Origin: CAYZTD01 sp964638155
GTDB taxonomy: Archaea > Thermoplasmatota > E2 > DHVEG-1
Assembly: GCA_964638155.1 (NCBI GenBank)
Contig: CAZWYI010000008.1
Location: 8,747 to 72,746 of the forward strand
Direction of reading: 5' to 3'
Length of the DNA stretch: 64,000 bases
The notes under the pieces were generated by a model, which saw nothing but the letters and a program-made list of their open reading frames with translations, did no database searches and was not told the origin of the DNA. How positions within the stretch are numbered: the stretch's first letter is position 1; every line of letters begins with the position of its first letter. The translations under genes were made by a program, and so were the position numbers. This document shows positions 6,433-16,672 of this stretch, in pieces.

Positions 6433-8538
6433 CTACTCTATATTTATACTACTAGACCCGTCATCTTCCTCATATACTTGAATAATATTTTCTACATAAT
6501 TTTTAACATCTTCAATATGAGTTATTAAAAATATCTGATGGAATTTTGAAGAAAGATGATTTAGTGCCTTCATAATATTTTGACGTCTTATATTATCCTG
6601 AGAACCAAATATTTCATCAAGAATAATAAAATTGAAAATACCACCGGCTCGCTCAGTTATTACTTCAGAAATTGAAAGACGTAGGCAAAGATTTGCAAGG
6701 TCTTCTTCCCCACCTGAAAAACGCTCGATAGTAAAACCCTCCCCCTTATCATATACAAAAACGTTATAATTTTCATCAAGTTCTATTTCATTATATTTTC
6801 CATCTGTTAACTCTCTATAAAAATCTGAAGCATAGGTTGAAAGTGTAGGTCTAATCCTTGAAATTAGATACGTTCTAAAATCGCTCATTACATCTGATAG
6901 CATCCCAAGATATTTTACTGCGTTTTTTTCCTGCTTAATTTTCTTTTTATATTCTTCCAGCTGTTTTATTTTTTCTTTAAAATTAGTAATTTTTTCAGAG
7001 ATTAATTTTTTTTCACCTTGTTTTTTTTCCATATTGATATTTAAGGTTGATAGTTCATCTTTTTTTGAATTAAACTTATCTGAAAAGTTTTGATAATTAT
7101 TGTAAGTCTGCTCAACTTCTTTTTTTACTTTATCATATTTTCTTTGATCAAAATCTATTTTTCCAATATCTTTTAGAATTTTTTCTTTATTTTTAAAATC
7201 AGATTTTTCTTTTTCTATTTCAGAAGAAATATGATGGATACTGGCATTTATTTTTTCTTTCTCCCGAAGAGTATTTTGAAGATATGACTTTTTTTTTCGT
7301 AAAGCGTTTTTTTCTCTTAGAATTCTTTCTTTTTCTTCTGTTTTAAGTTTAATTTCTTTATCAAAGCTATTTCTTTTTTCTTCAATTTTTGTTTTTTCTT
7401 TATCAAATTTTTTTAATAAAACGTTATATTGGCCAGATAATTCTCGTTCACATGTAGGACATTTTGCATTAGGACCAATTTTTTTGATGTTACCTTTCTT
7501 TGTTTCAATATCAGATAAATCTTCTTTTAGACGGGTAGATAGGGCATTATTTTTTTCTATTTTTTTAACTAGTTTTTCAATATGATTATCAATATCTTCA
7601 AGTCTTAGTTCAGCAGATTTAAAATCGCTTTCTACATTTTTAAAATTGTTTAGTTTCTTTTTTTCTTTATCAAGTTTTTTTTCTCTTTGCTTAATTTTTT
7701 TATCTAGTTCTTCTAATTCTTTTTTTAGCTTTTTTTTGTTTTCAAAAATAGATTTTTTTTCTGAAAGTTCTTCCTTTTTTTTGTTTAACTTTTCGTATTG
7801 TTTTTTATAATTATTTAATTTATTTTCAAGTTTATTTTTTTCCTTTTTAAATTTTTCAATAGTTATTTTGTTTTCTTTTATTTCTTTGTCAATTTTATCT
7901 TTTTCTTCTGTTTTATTTTTGATTTCTTTTTTATAAATTTCTTTTTTATCTTTTCCTTGCTCGTCTGTTAGATCGTCACTTAATTTCTCAATTAAAAAAT
8001 CTTTGTTTCTTTTATCTGATCGTATCTCTTTTATTACTTCATCCAGTGAATCGATACCTAACATTCTTAGTATTAGAGGTCTTCTTTCACTTGCATTCAT
8101 AGAAGATAATGTGTTAAGTTCTTTTTGTTTTGCAAAAATACTTGTAAAAAAAGATTTAAAATCCATTCCTAGTTTTTTTTGTATAAATTTTGTTACTACA
8201 TCTGCACCAGTTGCTGCAATTTTCCCATTTATTGTAGCAGTTGCAGAGGCAGTTAGGCTTTTTCCTTTTATTTCTCTAACCACTCTGATTTTTTCTTCTT
8301 CAAATATAAAATCTAGTTCGACTCTGCAGGTTTCTTTTTTATCTGCATCTTGTCTTCTTATCTCTTCAGTAGAGGTTCTTGCTGCAACTGAGCCATATAA
8401 AACCCAGGCTATTGATTCAAAAATTGTTGATTTTCCAACCCCGTTTAATCCAATAACTCCTACAATTCCATCTGGAAATTCAATAGTTGTATTTTTGAAT
8501 TTTCTAAAATTTTTAAGAGTTAATGACTTAAGCTGCAT
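6433..8538 (-). CDS. rad50: DNA double-strand break repair ATPase Rad50
   Basis: SMC-like ATPase of the Mre11-Rad50 complex, which tethers and processes DNA ends. The 701-residue protein has Walker A GLNGVGKS (30-37) and a long Lys/Glu coiled coil interrupted by the zinc hook CPTC (Cys360 and Cys363), which dimerises two molecules. Near the C-terminus are the ABC signature FSGGEEDL and Walker B FIILDEIFGS. Length is at the short end for archaeal Rad50, so the coiled-coil arms are modest. The ATG overlaps the last bases of mre11 by one, giving the canonical mre11-rad50 order. The usual herA/nurA partners are not next to it. Confidence 0.95.
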   Translation of the reverse strand: MQLKSLTLKNFRKFKNTTIEFPDGIVGVIGLNGVGKSTIFESIAWVLYGSVAARTSTEEIRRQDADKKETCRVELDFIFEEEKIRVVREIKGKSLTASATATINGKIAATGADVVTKFIQKKLGMDFKSFFTSIFAKQKELNTLSSMNASERRPLILRMLGIDSLDEVIKEIRSDKRNKDFLIEKLSDDLTDEQGKDKKEIYKKEIKNKTEEKDKIDKEIKENKITIEKFKKEKNKLENKLNNYKKQYEKLNKKKEELSEKKSIFENKKKLKKELEELDKKIKQREKKLDKEKKKLNNFKNVESDFKSAELRLEDIDNHIEKLVKKIEKNNALSTRLKEDLSDIETKKGNIKKIGPNAKCPTCERELSGQYNVLLKKFDKEKTKIEEKRNSFDKEIKLKTEEKERILREKNALRKKKSYLQNTLREKEKINASIHHISSEIEKEKSDFKNKEKILKDIGKIDFDQRKYDKVKKEVEQTYNNYQNFSDKFNSKKDELSTLNINMEKKQGEKKLISEKITNFKEKIKQLEEYKKKIKQEKNAVKYLGMLSDVMSDFRTYLISRIRPTLSTYASDFYRELTDGKYNEIELDENYNVFVYDKGEGFTIERFSGGEEDLANLCLRLSISEVITERAGGIFNFIILDEIFGSQDNIRRQNIMKALNHLSSKFHQIFLITHIEDVKNYVENIIQVYEEDDGSSSINIE

Positions 8539-9680
8539 TATTTACCTTCTTTTTTTGCCTCTATTTTTTCTATATATCCTATCCCCATATCTGTAAGTGT
8601 GTCTTTTTCTTCGATTTCTTTTTTTTCTATAAAATTCTTGAATTCATTTACTAAAGCATCTATTTTTGAGCTGGAAAAATCACTATCATTTTCTTCTTTT
8701 TTTGTAACATTTGTTTTTATTTCATAGTGGATTGCTTCACTGAATTCTTTTCTTATTTCATTGAAGTCCAGATTACGGTATATCTCAGGTGATATATCTT
8801 CAAGTGTTATTCGTACTGTTTTTTTATTTGGTTTTATTTTTTTTGATTGTTCTTTGATTTTTTTCATTATTTGATCTATTTTTAGTTCAGAACATTTAAT
8901 TGGTTCTGAATCAACCATAGGCCTAGTTTTTATTTTAATAAAATTAGGGCTAAATTTTTCTTTTTCTATGTTTATTTTAATAAATCCTTTTTCTTCATTG
9001 GCTTCAGTAAAAGAAAGGCTTTCTATGGAACCAGAATAATAAGCATTTTCTGCAAGTTTTGTATAATTATGGAAATGACCTAAAGCTATATAATCAAAAT
9101 TTCTAGAAAGTATTCTTGCAGGGATTATCAATTCATTAAACTCATTCATAGAATAACTTTGAACCCCAGTTACAGAGCCGTGTGATATAAAAATATTAAA
9201 ATCTGCTTTTTTTTCTGGTTTTAATTTTTTTAGTTGTTCATCAAAATCTTTTTTAGAGTTACACTGAGGGATTGCATGTATAACAATCTTTTTTCCTTTT
9301 ATATCAAAATCAATTTTTTCATATTTTTCATTATATACAGGATAAACATTATCTATATGATCAAACACGCTAAATATATGCCCTGTTTCTTTTAGTTTAG
9401 GATGCTCATGATTTCCAGATATTAATACCATAGGTATTTTTTCTTTCGAGAGTCTTACCAATTGTTTTATCGCAAATGTTATCGCACGGTTATTTGGCCG
9501 TACTGAATCAAATAGGTCCCCCGCATGCAAAACAATATCAGGTTTTTTTTCAATTGCGTAGTCTATAAATTCTTTAAAAGAATTATATATGTCTATCTCT
9601 CGTTGGTTCACACCTTCTTCATTAGATTTTCTATAGGCAGCATAGCCAAGATGTGAATCTGCTGTGTGTAAAATTTTCAT
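8538..9680 (-). CDS. mre11: DNA double-strand break repair nuclease Mre11
   Basis: Manganese-dependent 3'-5' exo/endonuclease working with Rad50. Calcineurin-type phosphoesterase motifs appear in order: TADSHLG (Asp8, His10), HAGDLFD (Asp55), ISGNHEH (Asn90, His91), FISHGSV and ALGHFHNY. Length is 380 residues, typical of archaeal Mre11. The C-terminal about 100 residues are the charged Rad50-binding region. The stop overlaps the rad50 start. The upstream flavoprotein gene ends 13 bases before it on the same strand. Confidence 0.95.
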   Translation of the reverse strand: MKILHTADSHLGYAAYRKSNEEGVNQREIDIYNSFKEFIDYAIEKKPDIVLHAGDLFDSVRPNNRAITFAIKQLVRLSKEKIPMVLISGNHEHPKLKETGHIFSVFDHIDNVYPVYNEKYEKIDFDIKGKKIVIHAIPQCNSKKDFDEQLKKLKPEKKADFNIFISHGSVTGVQSYSMNEFNELIIPARILSRNFDYIALGHFHNYTKLAENAYYSGSIESLSFTEANEEKGFIKINIEKEKFSPNFIKIKTRPMVDSEPIKCSELKIDQIMKKIKEQSKKIKPNKKTVRITLEDISPEIYRNLDFNEIRKEFSEAIHYEIKTNVTKKEENDSDFSSSKIDALVNEFKNFIEKKEIEEKDTLTDMGIGYIEKIEAKKEGK

Positions 9681-9693
9681 ACTAAATTTATCC

Positions 9694-11076
9694 TTATTTC
9701 TTCCTCTTTAATTTCATATCAAGTATGTCACAGACAATGGTATCTGCTTCAAGTGTAGGTGCAATAGGTGGAGCATAAGCTGTTTCAAGTTTTTTGAAAT
9801 CATTAACCCTAAGCCCGCCTAGAATTGCAGCAGCATATGTATTTACTCTTTTTGCTGCTTTATCTCCAATTGCTTGCATGCTTACTATTTTTTCATTTTC
9901 AGTATCTGCTTTGACTTTGATTGTAATTGGTTTTCCACCAGGAAAATATTCAGGCAATGATTCGCCATTATATTTGGAACTAATTATTTTGTCTTTATCT
10001 ACTAAATTTTCACATGCACCAACCGATGCTACTTCTATATCAAAAAAATCTGATGTACATGTATTTAGAAACCCGTGAAATAACTTATATTCCCCACCAG
10101 ATGAGTTTATTCCTGCAGAGATACCCTGCCTTACCACTATACTACCAAGTCCAATACATATTTTCTTTTTTGAAACATAATCATAGTATTCAGTGCAATC
10201 TCCAACTGCATAGACATCTTCAATACTTGTCTGTGATTTTTTATCAACTATTATTCCCCCGGTCTTGCCAATCTTACAACCTATGCTTTCAGCAAGATTT
10301 GTATTTGCTTTGGTACCTGTTGCGATAATTAAAAGATCTGTATCTATTTTCTTTTCTTCATCTGTTTTTTTATTTTTTATTAAAACAGATTTTATTTTAC
10401 CGTTTTCTTTTTTTATTTCAGAGGCAAGATGATCAGTATAAATATCAACTTCTTCAGGGATCTTTTTTGCAACCATTTTTGCCATATCTGAATCAAATAT
10501 ATTTGCAAGAATATTTGGAAGCGCCTCAACTATTGTTATATTCATACCCATTTTGTATAAATTATCAGCCATCTCAAGGCCAATAAAACCAGCACCAACA
10601 ATTGTAGCATTCCTTTTTTCTTTAACATAAGATTTAATTTTTTTAGCATCATCAATTGTTCTTAAAACACTAACTCCATCAATTAGTTCATTACCTTCTT
10701 TTAAGTTTTTAATTGGAGGAATAGAAGGTATTGCACCAGTACAAATTATTAATGAATCATATTCTTTTTTTATTTCTCTATCTTTATTTTCTGCTATTAC
10801 AATTTTTTTTTCTTTATCGATTTTTTTTACTTTTGTATTTAAAAATAAATCAATTTTTGATTTTTTAAAAAAATCTTCATCAAACTCTATTAGATCTTTA
10901 AAATTTGGTATTTCACCTGATATTGCATATGGTAGCCCACACTTTGAATATTCAGGATATTTATCTTTTTCAAATATAGTTATACTTGCTTTTCTATTAT
11001 TTTTTCTTGCAAATTGAGCAGCAGTAGCTCCCCCTGCCCCACATCCTATGATTACAATCTTTTTAGCTTCAGTCAA
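9694..11076 (-). CDS. FAD/NAD(P) disulfide oxidoreductase, CoA-disulfide reductase / NADH oxidase family
   Basis: A 460-residue flavoprotein. The N-terminal FAD-binding motif is IIGCGAGGATAA (10-20). YSKCGLPYAISG holds the single redox Cys46 characteristic of CoA-disulfide reductases and NADH oxidases. A second Rossmann motif (IVGAGFIGLEMA) binds NAD(P)H near residue 160, and VYAVGDC is the C-terminal FAD motif. The dimerisation domain follows. It probably reduces CoA-disulfide or low-molecular-weight thiols, or oxygen or polysulfide; the sequence cannot separate these. It lies directly upstream of mre11-rad50, with no obvious functional link beyond shared transcription. Confidence 0.85.
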   Translation of the reverse strand: MTEAKKIVIIGCGAGGATAAQFARKNNRKASITIFEKDKYPEYSKCGLPYAISGEIPNFKDLIEFDEDFFKKSKIDLFLNTKVKKIDKEKKIVIAENKDREIKKEYDSLIICTGAIPSIPPIKNLKEGNELIDGVSVLRTIDDAKKIKSYVKEKRNATIVGAGFIGLEMADNLYKMGMNITIVEALPNILANIFDSDMAKMVAKKIPEEVDIYTDHLASEIKKENGKIKSVLIKNKKTDEEKKIDTDLLIIATGTKANTNLAESIGCKIGKTGGIIVDKKSQTSIEDVYAVGDCTEYYDYVSKKKICIGLGSIVVRQGISAGINSSGGEYKLFHGFLNTCTSDFFDIEVASVGACENLVDKDKIISSKYNGESLPEYFPGGKPITIKVKADTENEKIVSMQAIGDKAAKRVNTYAAAILGGLRVNDFKKLETAYAPPIAPTLEADTIVCDILDMKLKRKK

Positions 11077-11283
11077 AACTTACCCCCTCCGTCCTAAATA
11101 TATAAGTTCATTTAATGTTTTTCTTTTCTTGCAGCGATAAATGAAAAAATAATAGAATGATAATTATAAAATAGATTATTCTAGTTGTCCATATTGTAAA
11201 ATTACCTTGTAACTAATTTTATCAAAATATATTTCATATTTTATATTTATTTTTTCTCTTAAAAAAGAAAAGAAAAGTTTGTT

Positions 11284-12777
11284 TTAATGCCATTCGTTTT
11301 CAAAAGCGAAGTAATTAATTCTAGACCAATCATCAATATCAGGTTCTTGTCTTGAACCATCTGAGTAATCAACTATTTGAAACATCCATGCATAGTTCAT
11401 ACAGCTTTTATAAGGTCTATTTTTCCAGTATCCTGGTTGCCATGGGTATTTACTAAAGTCATCATGTCCGGGAATAGGATTAAAAGCAAAAGTATGGCCA
11501 AGTTCATGCATATAGGCACTACCATAAACGATGTCTCTATCAAGCATATGTTTAAATTGGTTATATTTGTCTTCCATTCCCTTGCTTGCTATTTGAAATG
11601 CATTTGATCTAAACATATATCCCGGTATATCTTCATAATATATGACTAGCCCATAATGAAATACTCCGCGTCTCCAGTTATCTTCATCACCATGTAAAAA
11701 ATATTCATAATAAATTTTACTTAAGTCTCTTCGACCAATGTCATCATCAAATGGGATTATTTCATAACCACCCATCTCACCCATATCTAAATGATAGACT
11801 ATGTTTTGTCTATCAAATGCTGTTTTTATGAGTTCTTTTGCATTAACAGGAAAATAGACTTTTTCTCCATTTGGTCCATCTCCCATTTTATCCATTTCAA
11901 CAAAAACATCTTTTCTGTATGGATCTGAGTACCATTCTGATGTAAGATATTCTTCATAGTTGTTTATGCTATCCTGATCTGGATCAATCTCTTTATGATT
12001 ATCATATTCAAAAGGATTGTATCCCCATTTCAATTCCCATTCTACAGGTATTAAATCTTTATCAGGATCACCTGTGTTTTTTTGCTTAGGATCTGTATTA
12101 TAAATATTTACTTCAGACCAATATGTAATTCCATCGCCATCGTAGTCGTTTTGGAAAATATTAAACCATAATTCACAGTCTCTATCCTTTTCGTATATCG
12201 TTCCATCAACACAACCGCATAATCTACCATAACCACTTGAATCGTCTAGTTGATCATCTCCAGTCCAACATCCTGTTTTAATACTATATGTTATCTCTGC
12301 AACATATTTGTCAGTGGATCCTTCAAAATCTCCACTTATATCACATAAAACATCTTCTTTACCGCTCATGGAGTTCCATAATTGGATTTTTATATTTACA
12401 TATTCTTGTTCATCATCTACATCTAATGTTGCACTAAAATCAGGATTATATATGTATCTTTTATTATTATATATCTCACTTGTAAATTCTTCACCGTTAA
12501 TTATAATTTTTAAATATAAATTGGTATTTTCATTGTCATATGATTGTGTTTCAAAAAATTTGTTAAACAAGTTGAAAGCTATGTTTTTTAGTTTAATTTC
12601 TGGTTCTTCATATTCTAAATAGCGTATAGCCTGTATATCCACTGTGATAGCTGTATCAACTAATGGATCAAAATCATCATTGTTGTTAGTTTTGATTATA
12701 GTGGAACTAACGGTATAACTAACAATTAGTAATATCCCAATAATTAAACAAAATAACCTCTTACCCATAATTAACAC
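11284..12777 (-). CDS. secreted zinc metallopeptidase with calcium-binding repeats
   Basis: A 497-residue exported protein with an N-terminal signal peptide (hydrophobic residues about 8-25). After a beta-rich N-terminal domain comes a run of Asp-rich EF-like/thrombospondin-3-like repeats (NDYDGDGI, DPDKDLIP, DPDQDSINNYEEY) at about 205-275, likely calcium-binding. The catalytic motif is HELGH at 424-428, followed by a further His in PGHDDF and a Met in SCMNYAW that could form a metzincin-like Met-turn. No C-terminal anchor is seen. It likely cleaves extracellular protein. The next gene downstream is an unrelated secreted Ntn-type hydrolase. Confidence 0.78.
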   Translation of the reverse strand: MLIMGKRLFCLIIGILLIVSYTVSSTIIKTNNNDDFDPLVDTAITVDIQAIRYLEYEEPEIKLKNIAFNLFNKFFETQSYDNENTNLYLKIIINGEEFTSEIYNNKRYIYNPDFSATLDVDDEQEYVNIKIQLWNSMSGKEDVLCDISGDFEGSTDKYVAEITYSIKTGCWTGDDQLDDSSGYGRLCGCVDGTIYEKDRDCELWFNIFQNDYDGDGITYWSEVNIYNTDPKQKNTGDPDKDLIPVEWELKWGYNPFEYDNHKEIDPDQDSINNYEEYLTSEWYSDPYRKDVFVEMDKMGDGPNGEKVYFPVNAKELIKTAFDRQNIVYHLDMGEMGGYEIIPFDDDIGRRDLSKIYYEYFLHGDEDNWRRGVFHYGLVIYYEDIPGYMFRSNAFQIASKGMEDKYNQFKHMLDRDIVYGSAYMHELGHTFAFNPIPGHDDFSKYPWQPGYWKNRPYKSCMNYAWMFQIVDYSDGSRQEPDIDDWSRINYFAFENEWH

Positions 12778-12860
12778 CTCTAAATTTATTTCATTACACT
12801 ATTTAGTATATATAAAATTTTGCTCAAAACTTGAGATTTCAAAAAGTTAAATATATATCC

Positions 12861-14759
12861 TTATTTTTTAAAAACCATATATGTTAAAAAAACTATAGGA
12901 ATTAAACTTAGAAAATATATTGGAGAAAAAGAAGCTTTAATACCTTTATTTGGTCTTGTTTCAATGTTTACCATCTTAAGTTGTAATAGATTATTACAAT
13001 CATAAAATGATTTTTGTATTAAACTAAATCCTTTTTCGTAGTTATCATTTTCCAAAAAATTCTTTCCAGTATTGTAATCGTCTATTATTGAATTAATATT
13101 TTTCCCTAATGACTCAGCCATATCTATTCTTGTCTTTACAATATCTAACGCGATATCTATTATTTCTTCAACAAAATATTCGTGGTTATCTAATTTAGAT
13201 AATTCTATTACATTTTCTTTCATTTTTTTAAGAGAAAAAGAATAATTATCCTCCCAAATATTTGAAATTAGCTTTTCTATTTGTTTTTTATTAGAGTATT
13301 CATCTAATGTATACCACATTTTTTGGGTTAAAAAACCTTGTTTTTGCATTCCATTATCGCTTAATGTAAAAAAATTTGAAATGTTTTCTTTGTCTTCGTT
13401 TACTATTATTTCTTTTAGATAATCTGTTTCATTTAAAAAAACCTGTTCAGTTTTTTCAAAAAATTTTGATAAATAACCATGACCATAGAAATTTAGTAAA
13501 TCTAGTGATAACTCTGCTACTTCTCCTGTTTCATAAGGATCATAGATTTCAGTATCACATATATGTATAGGTACATATATTGATGAGCAGGCATGATTTG
13601 GTGAAAACCATCCCTCACTTAGAACATCATACTCTTTTTTTGGGATTTTATATATCATTGACCCTTCATAATTATATGCAGGATTTTCACCACACATGCT
13701 TCTCAGCCCATCTAGATCACTACTGTGAAGTCTAGACCATTTTATCATATCTGAAACATCTATTGATCCAACCTCTTTTTGAATTATTTCATTCATTCTG
13801 TCTTCCCATGCTTTGTATTCATAACTAACTTTTACATCTGCTTTGTTGTTATTGATACTATTTAGTTCAATATAATAAAAACCAACTTTTTTGCCTTCAC
13901 CAATATTTATCCTTGTTAAAGAATTAAGTTTTATTTGTCGCCCTACAATATTTCCTTTGCTAAAAGAAATTGGTATCTGTTTAACTTCGATATAATCATG
14001 ACCTACATTCATAACTCTTAAGCCAAATATGCTTCCAAAGCCAAGGCGTATTGCTCTTTTTTCTCTAATCGTTCCTTCGAACTCTTTATCAAAAGATTTT
14101 GCAATCGATCTATAGATAAAACTTTTTTTCCATAGTTCTTTTGCATAGTTTGTCATTACCACAAAATCATCTACTTTTTTTGTTTTGTGGTGAATGACAT
14201 CTGCTTCTATGACATATCCTTCATCTGGCCCTACAACAAAAAGATTCTCAGGTACACCTGTTGCATGGTATTTATCTACCGCATCCTCTGTCAGTAACGA
14301 TACTGCTTCTTTTTCGTTATCAGCTGTTTGGCATGCATAACGTATCCAATCAAAATCATCCCATGCATTTTGTGTAGGGTTCTTCCAGTTTGTTATTGTA
14401 TCTGCATCGCCAAAAGCTAGTCCTGCATCTGTAAAACACATTCCAGGTTTTACAATATTTGGTATCACATCACCACTAGATACAACTCCAATTATTTTGT
14501 GTTTTACTTCAAAATTCATTTCTTTTCCAGTCCAAGGATGTCTATATGTATAGGTATATCCTTTTGGAACAATTGTTAAAACCTGATAATCTGGTCTGCT
14601 TGGATCACGTACTTTTAATAAAAGGTTAAAATCCCCATCTGTTGCATCACCGCATGCTATAATATCTTTGCATGCCTGGGTTGAATTAGGTACAATAATT
14701 ATGAAGCATAAAAAAAATAGAATTGTGTATAAAACTGGTTTTTTATTCTTAATATTCAT
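12861..14759 (-). CDS. membrane-anchored Ntn-hydrolase (peptidase C69/C45-like)
   Basis: A 632-residue exported protein. The signal peptide ends TQA and the next residue is Cys30 (ACKDIIACGDATD), so cleavage would expose an N-terminal Cys as in Ntn-hydrolases such as dipeptidase C69 or the acyltransferase C45 family. Family-like segments include FNLLLKVRDPSRPDYQVL, the GLAFGDADT region, VVGPDEGYVIEAD and the later GSMIYKIPKKEYDVL. The extreme C-terminus is a single membrane span (about 612-630) ending in KK. It likely removes small groups or dipeptides outside the cell. The Cys could alternatively be a lipobox-type Cys, but the preceding TQA is atypical for that. Confidence 0.72.
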   Translation of the reverse strand: MNIKNKKPVLYTILFFLCFIIIVPNSTQACKDIIACGDATDGDFNLLLKVRDPSRPDYQVLTIVPKGYTYTYRHPWTGKEMNFEVKHKIIGVVSSGDVIPNIVKPGMCFTDAGLAFGDADTITNWKNPTQNAWDDFDWIRYACQTADNEKEAVSLLTEDAVDKYHATGVPENLFVVGPDEGYVIEADVIHHKTKKVDDFVVMTNYAKELWKKSFIYRSIAKSFDKEFEGTIREKRAIRLGFGSIFGLRVMNVGHDYIEVKQIPISFSKGNIVGRQIKLNSLTRINIGEGKKVGFYYIELNSINNNKADVKVSYEYKAWEDRMNEIIQKEVGSIDVSDMIKWSRLHSSDLDGLRSMCGENPAYNYEGSMIYKIPKKEYDVLSEGWFSPNHACSSIYVPIHICDTEIYDPYETGEVAELSLDLLNFYGHGYLSKFFEKTEQVFLNETDYLKEIIVNEDKENISNFFTLSDNGMQKQGFLTQKMWYTLDEYSNKKQIEKLISNIWEDNYSFSLKKMKENVIELSKLDNHEYFVEEIIDIALDIVKTRIDMAESLGKNINSIIDDYNTGKNFLENDNYEKGFSLIQKSFYDCNNLLQLKMVNIETRPNKGIKASFSPIYFLSLIPIVFLTYMVFKK

Positions 14760-14830
14760 TTGATGTAAAAATAGCAGTTATAACTTATAAATATTTTCTA
14801 TCAAATTTTTAAAATATTAAAAAAAGATAT

Positions 14831-15787
14831 TTATTCTTTTTTATCTTTTTTTTCTTTTGTGGATTTCTTTTTTGTTTTGCTTGTCTTTTTCTTTGATTTT
14901 GATTTTTTAGTTTTTTTCTTTTTTGTTGAGCTTGATTTTTTTTCTTTTGATTCTGTTTCTTCTTTTTTGGGTTTTTCTTTCTTTGTTTCCTTTGGTTTAT
15001 CTTTTTCTTCAGTTTTTTCTTTTGCTTCTTGCTCTATTTTTTCTGTCTCTTCTTTTTTTGGTTCTTCCTTTGTTTCTTCATCTTTCTTTTCTTCTTTTTT
15101 TGTTTTTTTGTCTTCTTTTTCCTTTGATTCTTCAGGTTTTTCTTTTTTCTCTTCTGTCTCTTTTTTTTCTGATTCTTCTTTTATTTTTCTAGTAGGCTCT
15201 GATATAAGTTCTGTTTTAAAAATTTCTACTCTTTTTACGGGATAGAGTTTTTTACAATTTTTGTAAATATCGCTACCCATTTTTCCATCGACAATGTTTT
15301 TTACAAATTCATTTAAGGTATTTGTTTTTGCTTGTTTTAAAATAGTACTTTTCATTGATTCTCTAACTACTCTTTTTTGAGAATTTTGTATTCTTTTATC
15401 AGTTGTCGCAAATGGTTTTACTCTAATTTTTGCACCATCACGTGTGGTTACATCATATACTCCTTCGATTTTTGATCTTCTTCGCCTTATCATTCTTCTT
15501 AAGTAATCAGATGTCAATGAATGCCCTACAAAATGTGTATGGGCGTTTGAGTCTTCAATTTCATCTATTTTAAAATATAATAGGATATGTGATTTTCTAA
15601 AATCATTTGTTAAATCCTGCATAGTTACTTGTGTAACTCTATCTATTAATGAATCTGGATTATTTGCTAGAGTTTGAGCTATTGTCACATTATCAAAAGA
15701 TGCAGGGGCAAGTACATCAAACCATTTTTTTGCTTTCCATCTATCTTTTACTTTTCTTGCTTGTGCACGACTTCTTGCTTTTGCCAT
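14831..15787 (-). CDS. rps3ae: 30S ribosomal protein S3Ae (eS1) with long charged C-terminal tail
   Basis: Archaeal/eukaryal small-subunit protein located near the mRNA exit. Residues 1-200 match the family: MAKARSRAQARKVKDRWK, WFDVLAPASFDN, SHILLYFKIDE, HTHFVGHSLTSDYLRRMIRRRRSKIEGVYDV. ATG 15787 matches the family start; an in-frame GTG sits three codons upstream. Unusually, about 110 residues of nearly pure Lys/Glu/Ser/Thr low complexity follow, making the protein about 318 residues against the usual 190-220. The first part of the tail is Glu/Lys repeats and the last about 30 residues are Lys/Ser/Thr, reminiscent of a histone-like tail. Confidence 0.93.
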   Translation of the reverse strand: MAKARSRAQARKVKDRWKAKKWFDVLAPASFDNVTIAQTLANNPDSLIDRVTQVTMQDLTNDFRKSHILLYFKIDEIEDSNAHTHFVGHSLTSDYLRRMIRRRRSKIEGVYDVTTRDGAKIRVKPFATTDKRIQNSQKRVVRESMKSTILKQAKTNTLNEFVKNIVDGKMGSDIYKNCKKLYPVKRVEIFKTELISEPTRKIKEESEKKETEEKKEKPEESKEKEDKKTKKEEKKDEETKEEPKKEETEKIEQEAKEKTEEKDKPKETKKEKPKKEETESKEKKSSSTKKKKTKKSKSKKKTSKTKKKSTKEKKDKKE

Positions 15788-15874
15788 TTTTACCACTTAC
15801 TAATTATTAGTTATATCAAATCGGTTTTTTGGGTAATACACTACTTATACTTAAATTATGCTGAAGCATTATAT

Positions 15875-16672
15875 CTAAAAAGCATCTCTTATTTTTAGGT
15901 TTTTATTACGCCCAATATCAAAAATATATTTTCTAATTTTTTCATAGAAAACAGACTTTTCAAAAATTTTTTTATAAAAATTTGTTTTAAGATAGTTATT
16001 TAAGTTTATCTTATTAGTTATATTTTGTTTCATGTCTTTCCTTATATTAAATTTATCAATCAAAATTTCTGAGATATTGTACGTTGAAAATATCTCAAAT
16101 AATTCTTCCACATCTTTTTTAGTTACTGTAGGATATATAGGTCCAAAAAATACACTAGTTTTTACATTTGTATTTGAAAATCTTTTCAAAGCATCAAGTC
16201 TATTTTGTATCGATGAAGAAAACGGTTCTAATAGTTTTCTTTCAGAATCATTTAGCGTTCCGATACTAAACATTACTTCAGCATTTGAAAACTTTGAAAT
16301 TAAATCTATATCTCTAACTATTAAATTTGATTTAGTCTGTATACAAATTGGGAAATTATAAATCAAAAGTTGTTCCAAACAGTATCTAGTAAGTCTATAT
16401 TTTCTTTCAATTGGCTGATATGGATCAGTAACAGTCGAGATTCCTACTACTCCTTTTTCTTTTTTTCTAATTTCTTTTAATAAAACATTTGGAATGTTGG
16501 TTTTTGTTTTTACAAAACTACCCCAATTTCCTCTAGGAATTCTCATTACATTTGGAACATAACAATATGCACAATTATGCTGGCATCCAGTATAAGGATT
16601 TAATGAGTAATCCAGACCAGGTAGCCTTGATTTAGAAAGAGCTGTTTTACATTTTACTTCTGTTATTTTCAT
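15875..16672 (-). CDS. radical SAM protein, spore photoproduct lyase-like family
   Basis: A 265-residue radical SAM enzyme. The cluster motif CQHNCAYC (Cys30, Cys34, Cys37) sits in NPYTGCQHNCAYCYVPN, the pattern of the SplB-like family (COG1533 type). GISTVTDPYQPIERKY and MFSIGTLNDSERKLLEP also match. It lacks the longer N-terminal domain of bacterial spore photoproduct lyase, so thymine-dimer repair is not established. The ATG overlaps the nreA stop (ATGA, 4 bases), implying translational coupling to a DNA-repair protein. Confidence 0.82.
   Translation of the reverse strand: MKITEVKCKTALSKSRLPGLDYSLNPYTGCQHNCAYCYVPNVMRIPRGNWGSFVKTKTNIPNVLLKEIRKKEKGVVGISTVTDPYQPIERKYRLTRYCLEQLLIYNFPICIQTKSNLIVRDIDLISKFSNAEVMFSIGTLNDSERKLLEPFSSSIQNRLDALKRFSNTNVKTSVFFGPIYPTVTKKDVEELFEIFSTYNISEILIDKFNIRKDMKQNITNKINLNNYLKTNFYKKIFEKSVFYEKIRKYIFDIGRNKNLKIRDAF

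Noticed and set aside
14859..15245. Plus-strand Phe/Ser-rich reading frames opposite the S3Ae tail
   Set aside because: They are the reverse complement of Lys/Glu repeats; such frames arise automatically and have no ribosome-binding site.
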